Shown: positions 1 through 7,891, counted from the first letter of the stretch. The stretch: 15,346 bases of DNA from an uncultured bacterium (GCA_949299435.1 CASGAK010000045.1:1-15346), one strand, 5' to 3'. Numbers and translations are program-made. Notes: generated by a model not told the origin, from the sequence alone.

Positions 1-180
1 ACCTCTTTCACGTTCTTGTTCCATAAAGTCTGTTACGGCTGCACCGTCGTGAACTTCACCGATTTTGTGAGTTTTACCGGTGTAGAACAAGATAAGCTCG
101 GTTGTATTGTTTTTGCCGGCGTCAATGTGAGCGGCAATACCAATGTTTCTGATTTTTTCCAATGGAGTTTTTCTTGCCAT
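1..180 (-). CDS. fusA: Elongation factor G, N-terminal 60 residues (runs off left edge)
   Basis: The reverse strand from the ATG at 180 encodes an EF-G N-terminus: MARKTPLEKIRNIGIAAHID, then AGKNNTTELILFYTG, then GKTHKIGEVHDGAA and FMEQERERG at the window edge. EF-G is the ribosomal translocase, and this segment is the start of its GTPase G domain. A weak purine-rich RBS (AAGGA) lies about 8 bases upstream. The G1 P-loop normally reads AHIDAGKTTTTERILFYTG; here the two Thr after the Lys are Asn and the Arg is Leu, so the Mg/GTP-coordinating Thr is missing. rpsL/rpsG are not upstream; a promoter region is. It could be a second EF-G paralogue, a decaying copy, or a sequencing or assembly artefact. 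The family call is certain; its functionality is not. Confidence 0.93.
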   Translation of the reverse strand, partial: MARKTPLEKIRNIGIAAHIDAGKNNTTELILFYTGKTHKIGEVHDGAAVTDFMEQERERG

Positions 181-241
181 TTTCTTTTTTCCTTTTTTAT
201 ATATTGTGTACTTCTGCTATTTTATATTTAGCTTCATTAAA

Positions 242-269
242 ATTATCTCACAAACATGATTGTTGGCAA
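242..269 (-). promoter_or_regulatory. Putative sigma70 promoter for fusA
   Basis: On the minus strand, TTGCCA (269-264) and GATAAT (247-242) are separated by 16 bases, close to the TTGACA/TATAAT consensus. They lie about 60 bases upstream of the EF-G start. This suggests the EF-G copy is transcribed on its own, not from an rpsL-rpsG operon. Prediction by eye only. Confidence 0.45.
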
Positions 270-301
270 GAATTCCGTTAACTTTGGTAACAATCAAAGC
301 A

Positions 302-330
302 TTGCATATATTTTAAAAGTGTGGTAAAAT
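302..330 (+). promoter_or_regulatory. Putative extended -10 promoter for the pilin-like gene
   Basis: TTGCAT (302-307), a 17-base spacer and TAAAAT (325-330) preceded by TGG (an extended -10) sit about 50 bases upstream of the ATG at 381. This fits a sigma70-type promoter serving the poly-G-containing leader. The region between the divergent fusA and pilin starts otherwise holds no gene. Confidence 0.45.
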
Positions 331-380
331 AAATTGTAGTTATTCTGTTATTATTTTAAAGTACGAAAGGGGCTAAAAAT

Positions 381-1116
381 ATGACTATGAGGGAATTACA
401 GCTAGGGGGGGGGGGGCTATAAAAGGTCATTAGTCCCCAATTCATCAGCTTTTACGATGGCTGAAGTTTTGATTACGCTCGGTATTATTGGGATTATCGC
501 GGCTATGACTTTAGGTATTATTATTGACAAGTACCAAAAGGTTGTAACAGCTAATAAACTTAAAAAATTCTACTCATTAATGCAGCAAGCTATTACATTA
601 ACTTCAAAAGATTATGGAGAATTAATCGAATGGTTACCAACCGCCGAACACAAAACAAGTGATGGCTTTGAAAAGTGGTATAATCTATACATAGGCAAGC
701 ATCTTCAAACGATTAGTCAAAAAAAATTGGATAATACTTTCTACCAAGTAGGTCTAATAGATGGAAGCGGTTTTGTGGGATATAATGGTGTGGGTGTTGT
801 ATATATTTTTTACTGCACAGAATTAAAATATTGTGCAGATGAAAATACCCCAAATAAAAATGTATTTGATGGTCGGAATTCTTTTTTATTTGAAATATTA
901 AAAACTGATACTAACAAGGCTGAATTTATAACATCACATATACAAGCCCACCGAATGACAAGGGAGGAATTACTTGAATCTTGTAAGTACGGAAATTGGG
1001 ACGATCCAGAAAACAGTATTGAAAACAAACGTCATACCTGCACAAGATTAATAGAATACGACGGCTGGGAAATTAAATCTGATTACCCTTGGAGGCAAAC
1101 TATTGTCAAAAAATAG
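381..1116 (+). CDS. Type IV pilin-like protein, leader out of frame at a G12 tract (phase-variable candidate)
   Basis: The uninterrupted frame from ATG 457 begins MAEVLITLGIIGIIAAMTL, a prepilin N-terminal helix that has lost its leader. The real start is probably ATG 381: AAAGGGG lies at the right distance upstream, and its frame reads MTMRELQL, enters a 12-G run (405-416) and stops at TAA after 13 codons. If the run had 11 (or 14) G, the frame would continue through YKRSLVPNSSA into FTMAEVLIT, giving a classical leader, a cleavage site before Phe, and Glu at mature position 5. The full ON form would be about 244 aa. The rest is a globular pseudopilin-like domain with scattered cysteines, ending GWEIKSDYPW, typical of the large Gastranaerophilales pilin-like family as recalled. 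It would act at the cell envelope as a pilin, minor pilin or secretion pseudopilin. As sequenced, the gene is OFF unless slippage or frameshifting occurs. Confidence 0.85.
405..416 (+). repeat. Homopolymeric G12 tract in the pilin leader
   Basis: Twelve consecutive G lie between CTA and CTATAAAAGG, within an otherwise AT-rich sequence. The tract sits between the RBS-associated ATG (381) and the pilin body (FTMAEV from 451). Changing its length by one base switches the downstream frame, the hallmark of slipped-strand contingency loci. Twelve G is OFF, eleven or fourteen would be ON, and thirteen hits a TAG. Confidence 0.9.
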
Positions 1117-1272
1117 AACTCAATATGGAAGAAAGTTGTGCCTATGAATAATTTATAATGAAAACATGGACTACTTACACTGCTCCAATCTTTCTTGGAA
1201 AAAAAAGACAAAATGCGATTAAGAGGATTAAGATAAATATTTAACTATCTACATATTTAAATCAGTTAAAAT

Positions 1273-1301
1273 TTTACATTGCTTTTTCTTTGTTATATAC
1301 T
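1273..1301 (+). promoter_or_regulatory. Putative promoter for pheT
   Basis: TTTACA (1273-1278), a 17-base spacer and TATACT (1296-1301) give a good sigma70-type match about 40 bases upstream of pheT. The rest of the 1117-1343 gap has only a weak TTTAACT/AGTTAAA inverted repeat and no gene that I can see. Confidence 0.5.
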
Positions 1302-1343
1302 AAAATCAAGAGAAAATAGAAAGTTAAGAGGGAATTAAAGAAA

Positions 1344-3824
1344 ATGCAAGTATCATTAAACTGGTTAAACGAATTTGTTGATTTATCAGATATAGAAGTT
1401 GAACAAATAGCACATGAGCTTACAATGAGCGGACTTGAAGTCGAAGCTGTAGAGGAGGTCAGACCTAAATTTACCAACATTAAAACAGTAAAAATTGAAA
1501 AAATAGACAATCACCCAAATTCAGACAGACTTCATCTTGTAACTGTAAATACAGGTTCAGGCCTGAAAACCGTCGTATGTGGAGCTCAAAATATTCAAGA
1601 AGGTCAAATCGTACCCTATGCAAGCGTAGGAAGCCAAGTGCTTGACAGAAAAACCGGTGAAATGTTTACTCTTACTCCTGCTGTCATTCGCGGTGTAGAA
1701 TCACAGGGAATGCTTTGCTCTGCTGATGAGCTCGGAGTCGCTGAACGCGGATATCAAGAAGAAGACGGTATTTTAATACTTAACAGAATTTTCCCGAATG
1801 TAAAAATAGGTGAAAATGCAGAAGATGTTTTAGGCTTTGAAAAAGATTACATAATCGACGTAGCACCCACTGCCAATCGCGGGGATCAAATGTCTGTAAT
1901 AGGGATTGCCAGAGAATTGTGTGCTATATTCAATAAACCTCTTAAATTTTCACCGATTGAATGCACTAGAGATTTATCAACTGATAAATTCAAAGTAGAA
2001 ATTAAAGATGATGATGTTTGCAAATATTATTCAATCGGAGTTTTAAAAGACATTAAAATTAAGCCATCACCTGAGTGGATGCAAAAAAGACTTATAGCAT
2101 CAGGAGTTCGTGCAATAAATAACGTAGTTGATATTACAAATTACGTAATGCTTGAATACGGTACACCATTCCACGCATTTGATCTTGATAAATTGGACGG
2201 ATATCTTTGCGTAAGAAGAGCAACTCCGGGTGAAAAAATAGTTACCCTTGACGGAGTTGAAAGAACTCTTACACATGACAGCGTTCTTATTGCAGATAAA
2301 GAAAAAGGCGTATGTCTTGCGGGGGTATTCGGTGGTGAAAACTCTGAAATTGATGATAATACAAAAGCTATCGCTCTTGAAGCCGCTTATTTTACACCTG
2401 CAAGCAACAGAAAAAGTTCTCACAGCGTAGGATATAAAAGTGAAGCCTGCTCAAGATTTGAACGAGGAGTCGATATTGAAGCCGTAAGACCTGCTCTAAT
2501 GAGAGCTATGCAATTGATGGCAGAGCTTGCCGATGCTAAAATTGAAGGTGTTGTAGAAACAGGTAAAAATAAACTTGAGCCGATAGAAATTACCCTAAGA
2601 TATCCGCAAGTAAAAAGAATTTTGGGAGTGGAAATTGCTCCTGAAAGATGTATAAATATCTTGGAAAATTTAGGTTTCAAAAAGCTGGGCGGAAACGAAA
2701 GTGCTGCAAAATTCTTAGTTCCGTCTTTCAGAGCTTATGACGTAACTAGAGAAATTGATTTGATTGAGGAAATTGCAAGAATTAACGGATACGACAAAAT
2801 AGCTCCGACTTTACCGCAAAAAGTTCAGTTACCTGAAATTTCACTGGAAGAAAGGGCTATAAATAAAATTCATCAAATAATGCTCGGCTGCGGATTAAAT
2901 GAAATTCAGACCAGCTCTTTAATCGGGAAACCACTGCTTGATAAATTTATGATTCCTTATGACGAGAATAAAGCTGTATTTGTCCAAAATGCCGCAAGCG
3001 AAGATTTTACAATGCTTCGTCAGACTTTGATTGCAAGTATTTTAAATGTTATGAAATATAATTTTGATAACGGTCAAAAAAATATATGGAATTACGAAAT
3101 AGGTAAGGCATACTATCTTGAAAAAGAAGCTGATGAAAAATTCTCAGGAGTAAAAGAAATAAAAACTCTTGCAGGCCTTATCACCGGTAATATTGAAAAT
3201 TCTTTGTGGCAAAAAACGGCTGAAGTTGATTTCTATACCGTAAAGGGTATTATGGAAAAACTTTTTGAAGAATTAGAAATATCAAAACGTATTAAACTCC
3301 TACCGATTGAAAAAACAGAATTAGCTAAATCTCATACAGTCCTTCACCCATACAAGACCGCTGTGATAACTTTATTAGGAAAAACTCCAAAACCAATCGG
3401 CTATTTCGGACAAATTCACCCGATTTTGAAAGATAAATTAAAACTAAACCAAGATGCGTTTATATTCAAACTTGATCTTGATGAAGTAGTTTCAATAATT
3501 AAAGAAAAGACACCTCGATATAAAAGACTTCCACAATTCCCTGAAGTAAGAAGGGATTTGGCATTTATTATCAATCAAGATGCTTCATTTGACGATATCC
3601 AAAGAACAATTAAAGGAGCTGTTCAGCAAAATATATTCAAAGGCAGTGAAGTTTTTGATGTATACCAAGGAGAGCATATCCAACAGGGATACAAAAGTGT
3701 TGCATTTAGAATTAAAATGCAAGATGAAAATGCTACATTAACTGATGAAATCATTGATAAACAAATGAATTCAGTCCGTGATAAACTCAAAAAAACTTAC
3801 GCTGACATAACTTTCAGGGAGTAA
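1344..3824 (+). CDS. pheT: Phenylalanine--tRNA ligase beta subunit
   Basis: At 826 residues this is a full-length PheT, the beta subunit of the alpha2beta2 enzyme that charges tRNA-Phe in the cytoplasm. The N-terminus (MQVSLNWLNEFVDL) is typical. An EMAP/OB-type tRNA-binding domain follows at about residues 43-150 (NHPNSDRLHLVTV, VCGAQNI, GVESQGMLCS), then the B3/B4 region implicated in editing, the B5 domain and a catalytic-like domain. A C-terminal FDX-ACB anticodon-binding domain starts at about residue 713 (YKRLPQFPEVRRDLAF). The start fits an upstream GAGGGA, although the spacing is rather long. pheS, normally immediately upstream, is absent; the preceding gene is a pilin. The next gene starts 2 bases after the stop, suggesting co-transcription. 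Confidence 0.97.
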   Translation: MQVSLNWLNEFVDLSDIEVEQIAHELTMSGLEVEAVEEVRPKFTNIKTVKIEKIDNHPNSDRLHLVTVNTGSGLKTVVCGAQNIQEGQIVPYASVGSQVLDRKTGEMFTLTPAVIRGVESQGMLCSADELGVAERGYQEEDGILILNRIFPNVKIGENAEDVLGFEKDYIIDVAPTANRGDQMSVIGIARELCAIFNKPLKFSPIECTRDLSTDKFKVEIKDDDVCKYYSIGVLKDIKIKPSPEWMQKRLIASGVRAINNVVDITNYVMLEYGTPFHAFDLDKLDGYLCVRRATPGEKIVTLDGVERTLTHDSVLIADKEKGVCLAGVFGGENSEIDDNTKAIALEAAYFTPASNRKSSHSVGYKSEACSRFERGVDIEAVRPALMRAMQLMAELADAKIEGVVETGKNKLEPIEITLRYPQVKRILGVEIAPERCINILENLGFKKLGGNESAAKFLVPSFRAYDVTREIDLIEEIARINGYDKIAPTLPQKVQLPEISLEERAINKIHQIMLGCGLNEIQTSSLIGKPLLDKFMIPYDENKAVFVQNAASEDFTMLRQTLIASILNVMKYNFDNGQKNIWNYEIGKAYYLEKEADEKFSGVKEIKTLAGLITGNIENSLWQKTAEVDFYTVKGIMEKLFEELEISKRIKLLPIEKTELAKSHTVLHPYKTAVITLLGKTPKPIGYFGQIHPILKDKLKLNQDAFIFKLDLDEVVSIIKEKTPRYKRLPQFPEVRRDLAFIINQDASFDDIQRTIKGAVQQNIFKGSEVFDVYQGEHIQQGYKSVAFRIKMQDENATLTDEIIDKQMNSVRDKLKKTYADITFRE

Positions 3825-3826
3825 TT

Positions 3827-4474
3827 ATGCTTAAAAAAATCATAGGAATATTATTTCTTATGCTGATAACTTCAATACCGGTCTTTTGTGCAGACGTAAT
3901 CCCGCAATATTCTACTAATCTGCACACAAAAACCTACGGTTTTTATCAGGTGTCAAATTCTATAGAATTACATGAGGCACCTGATGAAAAATCACCTATT
4001 GTCCAAAAAATTAATTGGACTAAAGATACAATTACCCCCGAAAATTTATCTTTTGACGATGTTTTTTCAGTATTTATAGGCTCAAAATCTCTTGCACTTA
4101 TGGCTGTAAGTGATGAAAATGAAGATTGGGTAAAGCTAATATACGATAATAAAAATAACAAAAGCGGTTGGCTAAAAAAAGACGATCCGTATAAATTTAT
4201 GACTTGGATAAATTTTTACAACACCTATGGCAGAAAATACGGCTTGATTCGATTGAAAGATGCTCCTGAAAGTTGCAATTTTCTAAGAGCACAGACCGAA
4301 GATAAATCTCAAGTAGTATCAGAACTTAATCACCCTGAATATATAAAATTAAACGTAATAAGAGGCAATTGGGCTTTAGTGACAGTTGTAGACTTGGACA
4401 GAACCCCTAAAACAGGTTATATCCGCTGGCGTAGCGATGACGGTGTAAAATATCTTTTCCCTGCTATACGTTAG
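3827..4474 (+). CDS. Secreted protein with two SH3-like repeats
   Basis: This 215-residue protein has a Lys-rich N-region and a hydrophobic core (residues about 3-20, ending SIPVFCAD), consistent with a Sec signal peptide cleaved near residue 21-22; no good lipobox is present. Two weakly similar bacterial SH3-type segments follow: about residues 40-115 (ELHEAPDEKSPIVQKI to DWVKLIYDNK and GWLKKDD) and about 145-215 (NFLRAQTEDKSQVVSEL to NWALVTV and GYIRWRSDDG). Such domains often bind peptidoglycan or peptides, so a periplasmic or wall-associated role is inferred. The ATG lies 2 bases after the pheT stop, with an AGGGAG RBS inside the pheT end, so the two are probably translationally coupled. 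Its stop overlaps the convergent glycosyltransferase stop. No specific function is assigned. Confidence 0.8.
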   Translation: MLKKIIGILFLMLITSIPVFCADVIPQYSTNLHTKTYGFYQVSNSIELHEAPDEKSPIVQKINWTKDTITPENLSFDDVFSVFIGSKSLALMAVSDENEDWVKLIYDNKNNKSGWLKKDDPYKFMTWINFYNTYGRKYGLIRLKDAPESCNFLRAQTEDKSQVVSELNHPEYIKLNVIRGNWALVTVVDLDRTPKTGYIRWRSDDGVKYLFPAIR

Positions 4475-5352
4475 AAATAATTTTTAGTAGGAACTCTCAA
4501 TATAGGAATTACTCTAAATAAGTAATATATTGAATAATAATCCCAATTTTTAATTCTCAATATAGGTATTCCGATAAACTTAACAACTTTTACATTTTTA
4601 CAATAATATTTAGCTAAATCCACTTTAATATTGTGTTTCTTAACGTAATCTATAGTTTTTAGAATTTCTTTTTTAAAATCAGCCTTTTTCTCAGGTGAAT
4701 CCGTTCTTACTAAAGATAGAGGATTAAATCTGTAATAATAAAAAACATTAGGAACCGTAATTAACTTGCGTGAATTATGAAGTATTCTATGACTGAACAT
4801 CATATCTTCATAACATATTCCCGGCTCAAAAACTGTTTCGAATTTATCAAAAAGTTCCTTTTTATATATTTTATTCCATATATATGCTTTTTTAGCAACA
4901 TTAGTTACTTTATATTTTTCGGAAGTTTTAGTATAAATTTTAAACTTTTTAAATTTTAAATCAATTTTATCAAGCTCTCCGTTATTCGATACCCATTTAA
5001 TTCCTGCTGCAGCAATGTCACAATCATTTTTGACAGCAGCATTGTAGAGCTTTTCAAAATAATCCAAATCTATTAAATCATCAGCATCAACAAAACCGAT
5101 AAATTCTCCTTTAGCTAACTTAATCGCATTGTTTCTTGCTATACTTACTCCTTGGTTATGCTGATCTATTATTTTTATCCTGGAATCATTCTGTGCATAT
5201 TCCTGCAAAATTTTCAAAGAGTTATCCTGTGAGCCGTCATTTACACAAATTATTTCAATTTCTTTCAATGTTTGCCCCAAAAGACTTTCTAAGCATGCTC
5301 TCAAATACTTTTCACAATTGAATACCGGCATTATCACAGATACTTTTGTCAT
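4471..5352 (-). CDS. Family 2 glycosyltransferase (GT-A fold)
   Basis: A 293-residue GT2 enzyme. The nucleotide-sugar domain starts MTKVSVIMPVFNCEKYL, with VNDGS at about 37-41, an NQGVSIARN loop at about 66-74 and the metal-binding FVDADD at 87-92. A later GICYEDMMFSHR segment supplies the acidic catalytic-base region. The family transfers sugars from NDP-sugars to glycans such as lipopolysaccharide or capsule precursors; donor and acceptor cannot be told from sequence. The start at 5352 has GAGGT about six bases upstream. The C-terminal tail carries two similar segments (IGIPILRIKN and RVIPILRVPT), from a short DNA repeat at about 4493 and 4554. Its stop shares TTAG with the convergent upstream gene. 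It stands alone, not in a visible polysaccharide cluster. Confidence 0.93.
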   Translation of the reverse strand: MTKVSVIMPVFNCEKYLRACLESLLGQTLKEIEIICVNDGSQDNSLKILQEYAQNDSRIKIIDQHNQGVSIARNNAIKLAKGEFIGFVDADDLIDLDYFEKLYNAAVKNDCDIAAAGIKWVSNNGELDKIDLKFKKFKIYTKTSEKYKVTNVAKKAYIWNKIYKKELFDKFETVFEPGICYEDMMFSHRILHNSRKLITVPNVFYYYRFNPLSLVRTDSPEKKADFKKEILKTIDYVKKHNIKVDLAKYYCKNVKVVKFIGIPILRIKNWDYYSIYYLFRVIPILRVPTKNYF

Positions 5353-5383
5353 TATTTACCTCATTAATAATAATTCCACATTT

Positions 5384-5411
5384 ATAATAACATATAAATT
5401 TATCATGTTAA
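5384..5411 (-). promoter_or_regulatory. Putative promoter for the glycosyltransferase
   Basis: On the minus strand, TTAACA (5411-5406) and TATTAT (5389-5384) are separated by 16 bases, about 30 bases upstream of the ATG. The surrounding sequence is very AT-rich, so chance matches are easy. Confidence 0.35.
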
Positions 5412-5451
5412 TATATTTTATAACCACAGCTTAACAATTTATAAAAAACTA

Positions 5452-5480
5452 TCGACAATAGGTTATGTTTGTAGTAGCAT
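5452..5480 (+). promoter_or_regulatory. Putative promoter for rplI and the one-carbon genes
   Basis: TCGACA (5452-5457), a 17-base spacer and TAGCAT (5475-5480) precede rplI by about 45 bases. No terminator is visible between rplI and folD, so this promoter could drive all four genes. Confidence 0.35.
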
Positions 5481-5524
5481 AAATTTACGCATTGAAATAT
5501 AAGTAGTTAAAGGAGAATTTTAAA

Positions 5525-6025
5525 ATGCAAGTTATATTAAAAAAAGACGTTCAAAACCTTGGTGAAGCAGGTGATATCGTAAACGTAAAAGATGGCTATG
5601 CAAGAAACTTTTTACTTCCTCAAGATGCAGCAGAAATTGCAACAGACGGAGCATTAAAAAACAGAGAACAAAATCTTGCAAGAATTAAAGCTAAACAAGA
5701 AAAACTTCACAAAGAAGCATTAGAAAAAGCTGAAAAATTAGAAAAAATAGGTACACTTGAATTGTCAGCTAAAGCAGGTGAATCAGGAAAATTATTCGGT
5801 ACTATCACAACGAAAAAATTAACAGAAGAATTACTTGCAAAATCAGGTATTGAAGTTGACAGAAAAAATGTTACATTGAATGCACCTATTAACAAAATCG
5901 GTGAATATACAATGTTAATCAAATTAACTTCAAAAGTTAAATGTGAAATCTCTGTTGTAGTAACAGCATCAGAAATTGTTAAAGAATCTGTAGTTGAAGA
6001 AACCGAAGAAACAACAGAAGAATAA
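5525..6025 (+). CDS. rplI: 50S ribosomal protein L9
   Basis: A 166-residue L9. The N-terminal 23S rRNA-binding domain is clear (MQVILKKDVQNLGEAGDIV, DGYARNFLLPQDAA). It is followed by the long Lys/Glu-rich connecting helix and a C-terminal domain (ESGKLFGTITTKKLTEEL, INKIGEYTM). The family is usually about 150 residues; the extra length is a Glu-rich tail ending EETEETTEE. A strong AAAGGAG lies about 9 bases upstream. It stands apart from its usual partners rpsF/rpsR and is followed after 38 bases by a one-carbon gene. Confidence 0.97.
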   Translation: MQVILKKDVQNLGEAGDIVNVKDGYARNFLLPQDAAEIATDGALKNREQNLARIKAKQEKLHKEALEKAEKLEKIGTLELSAKAGESGKLFGTITTKKLTEELLAKSGIEVDRKNVTLNAPINKIGEYTMLIKLTSKVKCEISVVVTASEIVKESVVEETEETTEE

Positions 6026-6063
6026 TATTTAGTATAAAATACTTTGAATGAGGAATATACATT

Positions 6064-7143
6064 TTGGATAAAAGACAAAACTTAACACTGGAATGTACAG
6101 CAATTGGCTCACTTCCTCATACAAACGTTGAAGATGCTATAAATTTGATCAAAAAGGATTTTTCAAATATTCCTTTTTGGCCACAAATGGTAAAAATCAA
6201 TAAAAATGAGGACATGATTTTTCAATTTTTGGAAAAAATGCCCTCGTTTTTTTATGATGAAAATAAAATTTATTTGGATACAGATTATGATAATTTCTTT
6301 GACGACTTAGAAATTTTCTTCAATGATTATGAAAGTATCACTGAAAATATAGCTGATGAAAAAATAAAAAAATATGAAATAACCAAAACAATTGCGTTCA
6401 AAAAATATTTGGAAATTCTAAGTAAAACACGCCCCAATTATGCAAAAGGACAAATAGTAGGTCCATTTACACTTGCCACATCACTTTGCACAAAAAACGG
6501 GACAGCTGCAATTTATGATGACACATTAAGGGAAATTATTGTAAAAACCCTTACAATAAAAGCTCTTTGGCAAATCAGACAAATAAAATTAGCAAGCCCC
6601 AATACAACACCTATTATATTTATAGATGAGCCAACGCTTTCACAATTAGGCACCTCTGCTTATATGAGTATTTCCCAAAACGATATTTTATCAATGCTTA
6701 TAGAAATATCAACAGCTATTAAATCAAACGGAGGTATTTCTGCAATACATTGCTGCGGAAAATGCAATTGGACAATCCCACTAAAAGCGAATATAGATAT
6801 AATAAATTTTGATGCATACTCATATGCAGAAAACATAAGTCTTTTTAGCAAAGAAATTAACTCATTCCTTCAAAACAACGGGAAAATAGCTTGGGGCATA
6901 GTACCAACCCTTGATAAAGCTGCACTTAAAAAAATTAATTTAGAAAATTTGACCGAAAAGTTTCAAACAGCTGTAAAATATTTGACTAATAAAGGAATTG
7001 ATGAGAAACTTATAATAGAAAATTCACTAATTACACCCTCCTGCGGAGCCGGAATATTACCGGTAGAATTAGCAGAAAAGGCAATGGATTTGACTAAATT
7101 ATTATCAGTAAAACTAAAGGAGATATACAACTTTGACAGTTAA
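6064..7143 (+). CDS. MetE-core/UROD-like methyltransferase, probable corrinoid-dependent methionine synthase (Mes-type)
   Basis: A 359-residue protein of the MetE C-terminal/uroporphyrinogen decarboxylase superfamily, without the N-terminal half of cobalamin-independent methionine synthase. Landmarks are IGSLPHTN (residues 14-21), PFWPQM (37-42), KGQIVGPFTLA (128-138), FIDEPTLS (186-193), IHCCGKC (228-234), INFDAYSY (247-254), WGIVPT (277-282) and TPSCGAG (324-330). His229, Cys231 and Cys327, perhaps with Asp250, match the MetE zinc-thiolate ligands (HxC, Glu, Cys), so a thiol such as homocysteine is the likely methyl acceptor. Core-MetE families known from anaerobes take methyl from corrinoid proteins; that donor is inferred here. 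The start is TTG with GAGGA about 10 bases upstream. It overlaps the CooC-like gene by 11 bases. A different thiol or O-demethylation-type substrate is possible. Confidence 0.75.
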   Translation: MDKRQNLTLECTAIGSLPHTNVEDAINLIKKDFSNIPFWPQMVKINKNEDMIFQFLEKMPSFFYDENKIYLDTDYDNFFDDLEIFFNDYESITENIADEKIKKYEITKTIAFKKYLEILSKTRPNYAKGQIVGPFTLATSLCTKNGTAAIYDDTLREIIVKTLTIKALWQIRQIKLASPNTTPIIFIDEPTLSQLGTSAYMSISQNDILSMLIEISTAIKSNGGISAIHCCGKCNWTIPLKANIDIINFDAYSYAENISLFSKEINSFLQNNGKIAWGIVPTLDKAALKKINLENLTEKFQTAVKYLTNKGIDEKLIIENSLITPSCGAGILPVELAEKAMDLTKLLSVKLKEIYNFDS

Positions 7144-7885
7144 ACTGGCAATTACAGGCAAAAGCGGAAGCGGAAAAACAACAATCACAAAAGCATTTTT
7201 AAGAATTTTTCAAGATCTTTTTCCTGAAAAATCAATTTTATTATTTGACAATGACCTATCAAGTGAACTTGGACACAGTTTCGGACTTGACATAAGAAAT
7301 ACAATTTACGGTATAAGAAGCGGTAAACACGAATATAAAACAGGTATTCCCGAGGGTATGAGCAAGCAGGAATTTGTAGAATGGGCAATGGAAGATATTG
7401 TCGTTCCTATTTGTGATAATGTAGATATCATAGTCTCTTGGTTTGTAGGCTCTAAAGACTGTCGCTGCCCGATTACAGGTCAAATTAATGATGCCGTACT
7501 GAAATTATTGGAAAGATATGATATAGTAATTTTTGACTGTGAATTCGACTTAAAATACCTAAATCAATTAGTAGATACAGACATTGATACAACAATAATT
7601 GTTGCAAATCCAACTGATGAAAGTGCACATCTGGCTAAGCGTATTGAAGAATTTAGTTCAAAATATTCAGCAGGCGGACAATTGGGTGTCGTAATAAATA
7701 AGGTTGAAAATAACGAAATTGCTTCCATATACGGACTTTTGAACAAATATCAGCTGGATATTTTAGGTGTAATACCTTTTGATGAAAACCTAAAAACAAA
7801 TTCTATCACAAGAGATTCCAAAGTCGTTGAGGAAGCAATCAAACAATTCTATTTTAGGCTTAACCTTCCGCAAATAAAGAATTGA
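7133..7885 (+). CDS. CooC-type (CO dehydrogenase accessory) P-loop ATPase
   Basis: A 250-residue SIMIBI/MinD-type ATPase. The deviant Walker A is GKSGSGKTT at residues 9-17, with the signature Lys10. A switch-like LLFDNDLSSELG follows at about 36-47, Walker B-like DIVIFDCEFD at about 128-138, and a guanine/adenine-pocket NK near VVINKVENN. Most telling is SKDCRCP, a Cys110-x-Cys112 motif matching the metal-binding CxC of CooC proteins, which load nickel into CO dehydrogenase/acetyl-CoA synthase. The start is TTG with an excellent AAAGGAG, and the gene begins inside the end of the methyltransferase gene, so translation is coupled. No CODH/ACS gene lies in the window. It may serve a CODH/ACS elsewhere or activate a corrinoid protein. 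Family call fairly firm; the target is inferred. Confidence 0.8.
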   Translation: MTVKLAITGKSGSGKTTITKAFLRIFQDLFPEKSILLFDNDLSSELGHSFGLDIRNTIYGIRSGKHEYKTGIPEGMSKQEFVEWAMEDIVVPICDNVDIIVSWFVGSKDCRCPITGQINDAVLKLLERYDIVIFDCEFDLKYLNQLVDTDIDTTIIVANPTDESAHLAKRIEEFSSKYSAGGQLGVVINKVENNEIASIYGLLNKYQLDILGVIPFDENLKTNSITRDSKVVEEAIKQFYFRLNLPQIKN

Positions 7886-7891
7886 GGCAAA

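Noticed and set aside
810..1028. Minus-strand open frame inside the pilin gene
   Set aside because: Antisense shadow of a coding region, with no RBS and low-complexity composition.
457..1116. ATG 457 as the true pilin start
   Set aside because: It has no RBS and falls inside the prepilin motif, removing the Phe-Thr and the leader. The upstream ATG 381 with an RBS and an off-by-one poly-G explains the gene better.
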